Part shown: positions 39,101-49,883 of the stretch, in pieces
Numbering within the stretch: the stretch's first letter is position 1
Layout: each line of letters begins with the position of its first letter
DNA from: Tritrichomonas musculus
Lineage: Eukaryota > Parabasalia > Tritrichomonadida > Tritrichomonadidae
Assembly: GCA_039105265.1 (NCBI GenBank)
Contig: JAPFFF010000009.1
Location: 4,340,001 to 4,404,000 of the forward strand
Direction of reading: 5' to 3'
DNA length: 64,000 bases
The notes under the pieces: generated by a model
The model's input: only the letters and a program-made list of their open reading frames with translations
Database searches by the model: none
Told to the model about the DNA's origin: nothing
Made by a program: the position numbers and the translations under genes

Positions 39101-41070
39101 AGGAATGTGTTGTTATTAGTTCGTGCTTTGAGTTTCCTTATTGAGGTTACCTTCTTGCTGTTTACGTGTAAATGATATTTACAACATTTGTGTAAAATCA
39201 GAGATTTTGAGCAATTACTATGAGATCGTTTAGTGAGGAATGTGCTGTTATTAGTTCGTGCTTTGAGTTTCCTTATTGAGGTTACCTTCTTGCTGTTTAC
39301 GTGTAAATGATATTTACAACATTTGTGTAAAATCAGAGATTTTGAGCAATTACTATGAGATCGTTTAGTGAGGAATGTGCTGTTATTAGTTCGTGCTTTG
39401 AGTTTCCTTATTGAGGTTACCTTCTTGCTGTTTACGTGTAAATGATATTTACAACATTTGTGTAAAATCAGAGATTTTGAGCAATTACTATGAGATCGTT
39501 TAGTGAGGAATGTGCTGTTATTAGTTCGTGCTTTGAGTTTCCTTATTGAGGTTACCTTCTTGCTGTTTACGTGTAAATGATATTTACAACATTTGTGTAA
39601 AGTCAGAGATTTTGAGCAATTACTATGAGACCGTTTAGTGAGGAATGTGTTGTTATTAGTTCGTGCTTTGAGTTTTCTTATTGAGGTTACCTTCTTGCTG
39701 TTTACGTGTAAATGATATTTACAACATTTGTGTAAAATCAGAGATTTTGAGCAATTACTATGAGATCGTTTAGTGAGGAATGTGCTGTTATTAGTTCGTG
39801 CTTTGAGTTTCCTTATTGAGGTTACCTTCTTGCTGTTTACGTGTAAATGATATTTACAACATTTGTGTAAAGTCAGAGATTTTGAGCAATTACTATGAGA
39901 TCGTTTAGTGAGGAATGTGTTGTTATTAGTTCGTGCTTTGAGTTTCCTTATTGAGGTTACCTTCTTGCTGTTTACGTGTAAATGATATTTACAACATTTG
40001 TGTAAAATCAGAGATTTTGAGCAATTACTATGAGATCGTTTAGTGAGGAATGTGTTGTTATTAGTTCGTGCTTTGAGTTTCCTTATTGAGGTTACCTTCT
40101 TGCTGTTTACGTGTAAATGATATTTACAACATTTGTGTAAAATCAGAGATTTTGAGCAATTACTATGAGATCGTTTAGTGAGGAATGTGCTGTTATTAGT
40201 TCGTGCTTTGAGTTTCCTTATTGAGGTTACCTTCTTGCTGTTTACGTGTAAATGATATTTACAACATTTGTGTAAAGTCAGAGATTTTGAGCAATTACTA
40301 TGAGATCGTTTAGTGAGGAATGTGTTGTTATTAGTTCGTGCTTTGAGTTTCCTTATTGAGGTTACCTTCTTGCTGTTTACGTGTAAATGATATTTACAAC
40401 ATTTGTGTAAAATCAGAGATTTTGAGCAATTACTATGAGATCGTTTAGTGAGGAATGTGTTGTTATTAGTTCGTGCTTTGAGTTTCCTTATTGAGGTTAC
40501 CTTCTTGCTGTTTACGTGTAAATGATATTTACAACATTTGTGTAAAATCAGAGATTTTGAGCAATTACTATGAGATCGTTTAGTGAGGAATGTGCTGTTA
40601 TTAGTTCGTGCTTTGAGTTTCCTTATTGAGGTTACCTTCTTGCTGTTTACGTGTAAATGATATTTACAACATTTGTGTAAAGTCAGAGATTTTGAGCAAT
40701 TACTGTGAGATCGTTTAGTGAGGAATGTGCTGTTATTAGTTCGTGCTTTGAGTTTCCTTATTGAGGTTACCTTCTTGCTGTTTACGTGTAAATGATATTT
40801 ACAACATTTGTGTAAAATCAGAGATTTTGAGCAATTACTATGAGATCGTTTAGTGAGGAATGTGTTGTTATTAGTTCGTGCTTTGAGTTTCCTTATTGAG
40901 GTTACCTTCTTGCTGTTTACGTGTAAATGATATTTACAACATTTGTGTAAAATCAGAGATTTTGAGCAATTACTATGAGATCGTTTAGTGAGGAATGTGT
41001 TGTTATTAGTTCGTGCTTTGAGTTTCCTTATTGAGGTTACCTTCTTGCTGTTTACGTGTAAATGATATTT
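36190..41070 (-). repeat. 135-bp tandem array, 36 units, right arm
   Basis: Same unit as the left arm in inverted orientation: 36 full units (36211-41070) plus a partial unit to 36190. Same polymorphic sites; one unit near 39629 has a private ACCG change in the otherwise constant GATCGTTTAG. It is 15 units longer than the left arm although the flanking unique parts are almost identical, so copy number changed after or during transposition. Confidence 0.95.
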
Positions 41071-41919
41071 TAATATCGCATCTGGCAATTTATAATTAAA
41101 AATGGTTCCTTATTTTGCGTCGATCACAAACAATCTGCTGGTGGAATCAGCAGCGGAACCAATATAATAATACATTTGCTCTGATGCGATACCAATTTCA
41201 AAACAAAAGGGCGCCTTTTTTCATATAATAGATAATTCACCTTTATAACCGTTTTATTTCAATCTCTCAAAAAGTTCATCTCAACGATAGAACTTTTTCT
41301 CTCAAAAAGTGGTAATTTTTTTACCTGGTCGGATCTTTCAAAAAGTTTCTTGTTGTAAAATATTTCGTGCCGATTTTAATAGACCCCGATTCTTCTGCCA
41401 AATTTGCAGATTTTATATAAAAAAGTACTAAAAAAATTATTAATTTTTTTAAATTATTATTATCTATTTAATATAATATATATATATATATCAAATATTA
41501 TTATCACTTTTCAATATTAATTAAAAAGATAATGATTTATTTAATTACCCTGATCTCGGATAAAATGAGAAAGTTAGTATGGTTAAGTTTTTTTTTTTAT
41601 TCTGTTAACAATTTTTACTCTGAAAAAAATATTGTGATTCTAAAGAAATAAATGATTTATCGAAATCTCTCTACAACATTTTAATTATTTGATCATTTTA
41701 TTATGTATTTTTTGAATAAAATTAAATCTTCTGATTACAATGTGAAGTCACTTAACGGCACAAAAAAAAAACAATTGAAAATAATTTTTCTGTAGAAAGT
41801 TCAACAGAGTTCACACAATCTCTGCCAAATAATATAGATATTCAACAAAGATCTGCGATAGATCAGCAATTTTTCCCAAAAATTCTCTTCCAACAACAAT
41901 AATTTTATACTAACATTAT

Positions 41920-42680
41920 CGATTCTCTTCCAAACAACAACGATTCTCCAAGCAGCATCGATTCTCTCCCAAACAACAACGATTCTCCAAGCAGCATCGA
42001 TTCTCTCCCAAACAACAACGATTCTCCAAACAACAACGATTCTCCAAGCATCAACGATTCTCTTCCAGCAGCATCGATTCTCCAAGCAGCATCGATTCTC
42101 TCCCAAACAACAACGATTCTCCAAGCAGCATCGATTCTCTCCCAAACAACAACGATTCTCCAAGCAGCAACGATTCTCTTCCAGCAGCATCGATTCTCTT
42201 CCAAACAACAACGATTCTCTCCCAAACAACAACGATTCTCCAAACAACAACGATTCTCCAAGCAGCATCGATTCTCTTCCAGCAGCATCGATTCTCTCCC
42301 AAACAACAACGATTCTCCAAGCAGCATCGATTCTCTCCCAAACAACAACGATTCTCCAAACAACAACGATTCTCCAAGCATCAACGATTCTCTTCCAGCA
42401 GCATCGATTCTCCAAGCAGCATCGATTCTCTTCCAGCAGCATCGATTCTCCAAGCAGCATCGATTCTCTTCCAAGCAGCATCGATTCTCTTCCAAGCAGC
42501 ATCGATTCTCTTCCAAACAACAACGATTCTCCAAGCAGCATCGATTCTCTTCCAGCAGCAACGATTCTCTTCCAAACAACAACGATTCTCCAAGCAGCAT
42601 CGATTCTCTTCCAGCAGCATCGATTCTCTCCCAAACAGCAACGATTCTCTTCCAAACAACAACGATTCTCCAAGCAGCAT
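41920..42680. repeat. Minisatellite of 18-21 bp units
   Basis: About 38 units of the form CCAARCARCAWCGATTCTCT, alternating AAACAACAAC and AAGCAGCATC types. Small length differences (18-21) mean every minus-strand frame is open over hundreds of bases, giving overlapping low-complexity ORFs that I do not call. Confidence 0.85.
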
Positions 42681-42924
42681 CTCTTATATTTTAACAATCG
42701 ATCATAGCATATCCAACTTTTGTTCAAAATTTTACATGATTTTAAATCATCTTTATTTTTGTTAACAAAAAGTTTGAGTGACCGATGCTTTCACTCAAAA
42801 AGTTTAAATACCACAATCCGTTTATTAATATCAACAACATATAATAAACGAATTGGTTTACCACTTATCTTCATATTATTTGTTATTTGATTGACCAATA
42901 TTAAAGATATGATACACAAATTTA

Positions 42925-43500
42925 TCAATATTTATAATTCTCGTACCAATACCAAATCTTAAATTGAAGATTTAATTTTCTATTATGGACACACTTAATC
43001 AGCAAAAATACTATTTTTTCCTCATAATTACTTAATTGCGCTATAATATTCCAATCAGTTTTCACTTGATGCATATAATATTCTAAGGTGATGAATTAGA
43101 AAAAATTACAAAGAATAATATATAGCTCTTTTAAATCTATCAAATGTATTGTTTATATTATTGCCAAAGCGATTTATCATATCTTTTTACTTTCTAAGAA
43201 AAATCTCAAATAAGATGATATTTTTGGAAATTTTTTTACAAAATTATTTAATCAAGCGATTTAAATACAATATATGAGAAGTATTACAAACATAGATGGA
43301 AAATTCTCCATATACGACCAGTAACATTTTATAATCAGCCAATTGCAGCAGAATATTATTTCCAAAAAAAAATCAATTCTTTAATAACCTATCCAAAAGA
43401 GAAGGTTCATGAATACTAAGATTATTAAATATCAGTTTTACCTTATCTTCAATTATGTTTTGAGATATTAAAATAATATTGTTTTTAGCATCTTTATTTT
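42925..43500 (-). pseudogene. Decayed coding-like sequence inside the TA element
   Basis: Successive minus-strand pieces read like protein but are broken by stops and shifts. One piece near 43380-43490 contains ISQNIIEDKVKLIFNNLS; a 49-codon piece (43074 to 42925) contains KTDWNIIAQLSNYEEKIVFL. The family is not recognised; it could be the remnant of the element's transposase or of a captured gene. Confidence 0.3.
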
Positions 43501-44314
43501 TTCTTTATATCTTTTATATATAAACACTAATGCATATGAATTATATTAGCCATATTTGTATTTAGTCATTCTCATCCATTTTCTTTTTTTTAAGCCAATT
43601 AAGTTTTTATTTTATTATAAGGTCAAAAATTCACCTAAATTTCACCATTTTTTAATAACGATTTTTTATTAAAAAAAAAATACGTTAACTTTCTCATTTT
43701 ATCCGAGATCAGGGTATTCTCTCAAAATAAAATGGATTAATTCAAATATTAAATAGATATTTCAATTATATTCAAAATAAAATAAATTTTCTGAGCTAAT
43801 AAATTGATAGGAAAAATTAATTAAAAAAATCGATCTCCACAGCTGAATCATCGGAATTTATTAATATCATTAATTAGAAATATTTTTATTATAGCAAGTA
43901 TCAAAACTATATAGGAGTGAATGAATCAAAAATATAAGTTCTATGATGTATTTGCCTAAATAAAAAATCAAAAAAATCAATTAAAATACATTTTTCTCAT
44001 AATATATATAATTATGACAAAATTAAAGTTTATAATAAATATAGTAATATAATATAATTTTATATATTATACATTTTTTTTTCATGCGTTGCGCATATGT
44101 ATAGAAAGCTGTTTTTCGACGGAAGATTTAAATTGGATTTTTAGATATCAATATCTAGCATCTCGACTTAAAAGTAGATATATGTAAATATTTAAATATT
44201 ATAAAATAATATGCAATAAATATATTATATATTTATTCTTATATTTCAAAAGATATAAATATTTTAATAATTCAAAATTTAAGTGAAGTCAGCGTCCGCA
44301 CCTCTGTTTTTAAA

Positions 44315-45921
44315 AAAAGTTATAAATTTTATATAATTAAAAGCTATAATATCTGTATGTTTATTCAATTAAATATAAAATAATCCATGTTATTAAATCA
44401 TTTAATTTATTTATATATATAATTTCAAAAATTATATAAATATATATTTTATAAATTAAATGTTTAAGGGACCACTATCAAATTCTGTGTTAAAAATTCT
44501 ATGAGTTATCACAAAATTAATTGACTTAAAAAATTATTTCTTGAGTATTTTTGCTATATTAGGGTATATATAAATTATATAAATCATATATCATTTATTT
44601 CTATTCTTCTTTTAAGCTAATTCCCTTTTTTCAATAAAAATTTAAAAGTTGAAAGTAGACCTTGAAAGCGGTACCTACCCGACCCCTTTTGACAGGTCCT
44701 TCTTGGGTAGGGTCATTTTTTACCTGGGTAGGAAAATAACATAATACCTAAAGGTAAAATTTTACCCGGCCGTTTATAAAGATGGTAATTTTTTACCAGA
44801 CCATTTCTTTAATGATATTATTATTATTCTTGTCAGATATTCTATTGATAATATTTGAGATGCAATTTGCTACGGTATCATATGTTTGGATGATATCAAT
44901 TTAAGTGATTCCAAAAAAATTCATTTTTTTTATGGAATAATAATCATAATATGAAAATTTAATATTAATTATGTTATTTGTTGGGTTTAGAATAAAGTTA
45001 TAAATGTAATATTATAATATCAAAAAAAATTGAAATTGAATTTACATCAGCTTTTTCAGAGGAAAATTTTCCTTAAAGTTTGAATCAGATATTGAAAATG
45101 AATCAAGAAATCAAAATTATTAATGAAAAAAATTAATATTTATTATTTATTATTATAAATTAAATGAATAATTAAAGAAAAATAATCGGGTAATACTTAA
45201 ACACTTGAATGGTGGGTAATTACCTTACCCGAAAAAAACGGGTCAGGTCCATTTTTTCAGGTTACCATTAGAAGGTATAGTTGAAAGGATGTAAAAATTA
45301 TACAAAAATGATCGGAATGGTGAAATTTTAAAGTTTTAAACTTTTTCCGAAATAATAACCATTGAATTTTATTTTCTATGAGTTTTTTCAATATTGAAAT
45401 TTTTACAAAAAAATATTAAAAAAACGTAAAAATAGACCTCAATTATAAATAAACCATTCAATATTTGAATTACTTACAGTATGGTAAAATTTCTCATAAC
45501 ACTCATAATAACCTCTGAACACTATTGAGAGATTTTCTGACGCTTATTTTATTTAAGTATAGAATTATTGAATAAATTAAATGATCGAGAAAATAATATA
45601 CTCAGAATATTCTAAGCAATTGAATTTATAGCAAACAAAATATTGATAAGATTGAATAAAGGGTAAAATATTAGGGTAGAAAAAAAAAAAAAAGCTAATC
45701 TCTGAATATAAAAAAAGAATTGAATAAATTTATTGAAAAATAATTCTGAGAATTTCAATGCTGATAATCAAAAAGTTGTAAGTGTTCTTAGGTTATTGAG
45801 AATGTTTTGAAGTTATTTTACTTACTGTATTCATTTATGATAGTCAATATCTGTATGATTCTTTTGATTTACTTTTTTTCATGTATAAAAATCAATAAGA
45901 ATAAAAACTTTAAATCAAATC
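44315..45921. other. AT-rich gene-free region with a GGGTA/TACCC block
   Basis: Between about 44665 and 45290 there are clusters of TACCCG, GGGTAG and GGTCAGGTCC words in both orientations at each end, suggesting a further small MITE whose ends I could not fix. Near 45480-45840 a weak inverted match (AATAACCT..GAACACT) occurs. No gene. Confidence 0.4.
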
Positions 45922-45923
45922 TA

Positions 45924-47964
45924 CCCATGTTTTCACCTTTGACTATGAGTTTTCCACTTTTGTTAGGTTTATTCAAATCATATCACCTCATTATAATTTG
46001 AATGGATTTTCAGAACTAGATGAAGTCACGCCATCAAAAAAGAATTGTCATGTCATGTTTAACAATTTCGAAGAAGAAAAAATAGATTTAGCAAATGATA
46101 AATATATTTAATTATCATTGTTCAAATTACGCTTAAGATAAACCAAATGTTTAGGATTTTGAAATGAAAATTTGGTGATAATTTTATTTCTTGAATTTTT
46201 TGGATTAATAGAAAATTTCAAAGTAAATTTGAATACAATTTAAATATTTAAATCATAATATTTTAATTATTTGATTATTAAAAACATATTTTTATAATAA
46301 ATAAAAGTATTTTTATTTATTATAAAATAAATATTTATTGATAAATTGAGAATTATCGGCCTTAAGATATCCTATTGAACTCAAATTAATGATATCAGAG
46401 ATAAGTTTTTGTGACACATGTTTATATATAATTAATACAATAAAAAGGAATAAATAATTTAATAGAAATGGGGAAAAATGAATTTGAGATTTAAATATTT
46501 GTTAAATTCTCTGATATCTAATCCATGCATAATTGTAACAATTAAAAATAACCCATATTTTCAAATAAATGAGTTATTTTTTATAAAATATATCTGTATT
46601 TTCAAGTCTCAATAATAAACTGAGATTTACAAAAATTATTTTGTCATTTCAATAGGTCAAAAAGATGGTGATTTTCTAACTCAAAAAGGTCAAAAAACAC
46701 ATCAAAATGATAGATACACACCGATATTTTTTATTTTTTCAAAATTTGAAAACTTTTTATAAAAATCAAATTTTATCATTTTTTATCATTTCTAATGAAA
46801 TAATTAAAATAAAAAAATATTTGAGATAAGTTCTAATACATTATTTTGAATTTAATAGAAAATTATATCAAAATTTTTATTTTCGTTATATAATAATTCT
46901 TCAAATTATCTAAATTAGTCTGATCTAAGTGGAAGTGCAAAAAATTTAAATAAAGAGCGTTGGAACTTTTTCGGTTGAATTGATTTGAAATACCATTGAA
47001 AATTGAAGCCTACTTAGAAAGTTAAAATAAAAATTTTTTTTATGCAATATCTTGTTATGATTATTATAAAAAAAGCAGTATTCTATTATTATAAAATATA
47101 TAATATATGACAATAATATATTTCTAAATAAAATTAGCAATTTCTTAAAATTAGTATTGAAGAGATTTAATAACAATAAAATAAGCAAATAAAATTAATC
47201 ATTTTCACTCTTTTTTGCTCTATAATGATTATTGCTTTAATGGCAAGAATAAATTATTAAAAATGTAGTTTATTGTGTAATTATTATTTTATATCATAAA
47301 ATATTTAAGTCCAATTTTTCATCTTAAAAATAAAATTCATCAAGAGTTGGTAACTTTTATCAAATCAATTTAGCAAAGACACTTAAGAAGCGCTAGAAAT
47401 AATGGAAATAATAACTCAAATGAAAATCAACTTTTCGAAATATTATATGAGATGAAAAATATAACAACTATATATAAAGATTTTAGTGATTAAATGGATT
47501 AAAAATCATTTTTTTGCAAAAAAATAGACGCATCAAAATCAACTTTTTGAGGGGAAAAAATTAGATTTTCGTTGAAGTAAGCTAAATGAAAAGCTCATCC
47601 AACAATATATATTAATATAAATTGATACCATCTAATTTTTTTCATATGTCTTAAAATCAACAAATTAAATTTGATCACAAGATTAAGGAATTTGAGTTAA
47701 ATTCATAAAATGATAGAGGAACATCTAATATTCATAATCCCAGAATTTGAGTTTCTAAAATTGATTAAATTGATGAAAATAAAGGCAAAATGAAGTAAAA
47801 AAGTTATATAACAATTTGGTAACGATCATGTTTTGAATATCTGAAAAAAGTATTATCGGTAAAATGATATCACTTATGATATGTTTCATAGAAAATATTT
47901 GAAATAAACATTTAACTTTTCCTTTCAAAAGTGGAAAACTCATAGTCAAAGGTGAAAACATGGG
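45924..47964. mobile_element. TA-flanked element with 39-bp perfect terminal repeats, 2.04 kb
   Basis: Terminal repeats starting CCCATGTTTTCACCTTTGAC are exact inverted copies over 39 bp (45924-45962 and 47926-47964), flanked by TA on both sides (45922-45923, 47965-47966). Same architecture as the element at 41548: CCC start, TA target. A short coding-like remnant (NGFSELDEVTPSKKN) follows the left terminus. No intact transposase frame. Confidence 0.78.
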
Positions 47965-47966
47965 TA

Positions 47967-48430
47967 TTTATTACTATGAAATTAACGTTTTCTCGTTCAA
48001 ATACTTGCTTTAAACTCTTCATGAAAGTGTTCTCTTTTAAAATACGTAAGGTCAAAACAATTTTTATCATATTTTGAATAGTCATCCACTTTCTTCTCTA
48101 TCATTTCGGCAATTTTTGTAAATTCAAATTTTCAAAGGATTTTTTGGGAAAATAATTCAAAGTTTTTCAAGGTAAAATATCATATTATATCAATATATAT
48201 TTAAATATATAAATATTTAATTGCAAAATATATGTTTCAATAGATACATATTTATTTTAAATAAATTTTATTTTGTAAATATTAGTTAAAATATAAAGTT
48301 AAATTTAAAATGAATTTTGAAAGAAAATCACATTTAATAAAATGACTAAAAAATCAACCTTGATTTATCAACCTTGGACAAATATCTTCTGAAAATCTTA
48401 CAATTTTTACTTAGTTTATTATTATAAGAC
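47967..48430. other. Gene-free spacer before the NTF2-like gene
   Basis: AT-rich, no frame or repeat that I can support. Presumably contains the promoter of the next gene. Confidence 0.4.
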
Positions 48431-48827
48431 ATGAATGGATCAAACTGTTATTTTATTGATATAACAAACAATTTCATTCAGCATTATTTTGAACTTCTTT
48501 CCACTGATACAAAGACTCTTGAAAAGATGTATGTTTGTACTTTTTTTTTTTCTAACATTTTAGGCTCAAAATTGCAAATTAATAAACGGAACCCAGAAAT
48601 TTGAGGGAAAAGAGGCAGTATACAAAGAAATTTTAACATTACAAGGCTTTTCACTTGGGAACGATGCAAAATTTATTGGTCAACCATATGGTAATCAAAA
48701 TGGCATTATTATAAATACTTCTGCAAAGATTAATTCAAGACCTGTTTCGGTTACATTTGTTTTGTCCGAGATCAATCAACTTACACACCAATTTGGAATT
48801 ACATTTCAGCTTATTCACCCATGCTAA
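48431..48827 (+). CDS. Nuclear transport factor 2-like protein, two exons, 121 aa
   Basis: Mediates nuclear import of Ran-GDP in the NTF2 family. Exon 1 is 48431-48532 (34 codons, with FIQHYFELLSTDTKTLEKMY) and exon 2 is 48564-48827 (87 codons, ending QFGITFQLIHPC). Joined, the product aligns in order with NTF2: the FIQHYY-like helix, then a strand with NGTQKFEGKEAV corresponding to the WEGQQFQGKAAI region, and the final strands. Its length of 121 aa is close to the usual ~125. Without splicing, the frame meets TAA in the intron. Phase 0 splicing was chosen because it restores both frame and the NTF2 spacing. Confidence 0.8.
48533..48563 (+). other. 31-nt spliceosomal intron in the NTF2-like gene
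   Basis: Begins GTTTGTAC, has a T-run, then CTAAC 6 nt before the terminal TAG. The branch site so close to the 3' splice site is the known trichomonad arrangement. The intron contains an in-frame TAA. Confidence 0.75.
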
Positions 48828-49073
48828 AAATGAATATCTATAATAATAAAACATCATATTTACCGCAATTTATTAATATTTTTTTTTTTTTTTTTTAAAC
48901 AGTTATTTCTTAATTAAATATTTCATTAAAGACATCTGCACAAATATTAAAAATTATTATATATTCAGCTCAGAGTAATTTATACAGGAAATTGAAAATA
49001 TTAATAATAATCATTAATAATTATTTTTTTATAACATATTTACTAATTTTAAATAATTTGCAATCAAGAATAA
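48828..49073. other. Convergent 3' spacer
   Basis: AT-rich spacer with a 16-base T run near 48882, between the convergent NTF2-like and Rab-like genes. Confidence 0.4.
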
Positions 49074-49679
49074 TTAGCAACATTTCCCACCTGGATCATT
49101 TCCACCTGGATCATTTCCACCTTTATTAATATAATTCAAAGGAATTGGTTTTGGTTCTGGTTTTTGTTCTAGAAGTTTGACTTCTGCAGCTTTTTGAAAG
49201 AGTTCTTTGATATTATTACCGTTAAACCCTGAGGTGATAAATGTTGCAGCAAATTCTTTATGAGATTTTGTAATTTTGTTCATAAATGATTGAATTTTTG
49301 CTTCCGTATTTTGGTTATTTAGTAAATCTGATTTTGTTGCAACAAGAAATAAAACGCAATATTGGCTAACATTAAGTACCAAATTTGCCCAATCAATAAC
49401 ATTCGTTGAATCAGTAGATGTACAATCAAAACAAATAAAAGCGACATGGGTGTTCCTTAAATACATTTTAACTATACTATTAAAGCGCTCTTGCCCAGCT
49501 GTATCCCAAATTTCCAAATAAACTGTCCCATTATCTGTCTGTATTGGTGCTTGCTCAAAATTAGCAGCATTTGTAGGTGAAGGCACCTCATCTTGGGATA
49601 ATGTGCCCATAAATTTTTTTAAAAGATATGTTTTTCCTACTCCTGTATTTCCAACAATAGCTACTTTTCTTTTATCCAT
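49074..49679 (-). CDS. Rab-like small GTPase, 201 aa
   Basis: A membrane-traffic GTPase. P-loop GNTGVGKT at residues 10-17, switch II WDTAGQERF at 58-66, base-recognition TKSD at 115-118 (usual NKxD, with Thr for Asn) and TSGFNG at 149-154 in the SAK position. It ends in GGKCC, a double-Cys geranylgeranylation site, after two GGNDP units. Switch I (SPTNAANFE) departs from the usual Rab TIGVDF, so effector binding may be unusual. Start set at ATG 49679; an upstream TTG would add 22 hydrophobic residues before the P-loop and is not credible. Confidence 0.9.
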   Translation of the reverse strand: MDKRKVAIVGNTGVGKTYLLKKFMGTLSQDEVPSPTNAANFEQAPIQTDNGTVYLEIWDTAGQERFNSIVKMYLRNTHVAFICFDCTSTDSTNVIDWANLVLNVSQYCVLFLVATKSDLLNNQNTEAKIQSFMNKITKSHKEFAATFITSGFNGNNIKELFQKAAEVKLLEQKPEPKPIPLNYINKGGNDPGGNDPGGKCC

Positions 49680-49697
49680 TTCAAAATTTATGTCGAA

Positions 49698-49705
49698 ATT
49701 AATGA
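49698..49705 (-). promoter_or_regulatory. Candidate initiator of the Rab-like gene
   Basis: TCATTAAT on the minus strand about 19-26 bases upstream of the ATG. Confidence 0.4.
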
Positions 49706-49883
49706 TAAAAATTTTCCCACTTTTTATGAAAATCGAACTTTTCAAAAATTTTACCTATAATTTTTGTCACTTTTTTTGTAAAAATATAAAATATACATAA
49801 AAAAACAGGTTAAAAACATTACTTATAACTTTTATTAATTAGTTATTATTGCTTTATAGTTCCATTTAAAAAAATATTCACAA

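Larger units (their letters stand above)
30702..41399. mobile_element. 10.7-kb MULE with giant tandem-repeat terminal inverted repeats
   Basis: The ends GGCATAGGAATCGGGGTC and (inward from the right) GGCAGAAGAATCGGGGTC match with two differences. AAATTTGCA flanks both ends as a perfect 9-bp target duplication (30693-30701 and 41400-41408). Each arm has about 328 bp of unique sequence followed by an array of a 135-bp unit: 21 copies left, 36 right, in opposite orientation. Between the arms is one gene, a Mutator-like transposase. The arms are almost identical, so the insertion is recent. Confidence 0.92.
41548..43714. mobile_element. TA-flanked element with 29-bp perfect terminal repeats, 2.17 kb
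   Basis: The termini start CCCTGATCTCGGATAAAATG and are exact inverted copies over 29 bp (41548-41576 and 43686-43714), with TA immediately outside both ends, as in Tc1/mariner-type insertions. The left half holds an 18-21 bp minisatellite; the right half has decayed minus-strand coding-like sequence. No intact transposase. It lies between the MULE and the right arm of the older element. Confidence 0.75.
30328..44304. mobile_element. Old MULE-like element (~1.1 kb) split by two nested insertions
   Basis: GGTGCGGAC at 30328-30336 faces its complement at 44294-44302, and the direct repeat TGTTTTTAAA lies outside both (30318-30327 and 44305-44314). A second inverted match, AAATTCCG...CAGCTGTGGAG, lies inside on both arms (near 30420-30450 and 43845-43860). 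Removing the 10.7-kb MULE and the 2.2-kb TA element leaves about 1.1 kb. The original element therefore looks like a MITE that later took two insertions. Confidence 0.6.

Noticed and set aside
31030-41070. CRISPR-like arrays
   Set aside because: Units are contiguous 135-bp repeats with no spacers, and the context is a eukaryotic transposon.
36136-41088. 1650-codon open frame across the right array
   Set aside because: Same unit, same reason; it is the mirror of the left arm.
41801-42728. Minus-strand ORFs of 308, 231, 108 and 99 codons
   Set aside because: All are overlapping readings of one minisatellite in different frames; the longest begins at TTG.
45807-46001. Two frames both reading LPMFSPLTMSFPLL-like peptides (also 47755-47961 on the minus strand)
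   Set aside because: Both are readings of the 39-bp terminal repeat of the TA element, which explains their similarity.
48484-48669. 61-codon minus-strand frame
   Set aside because: It lies opposite the NTF2-like gene and its intron.
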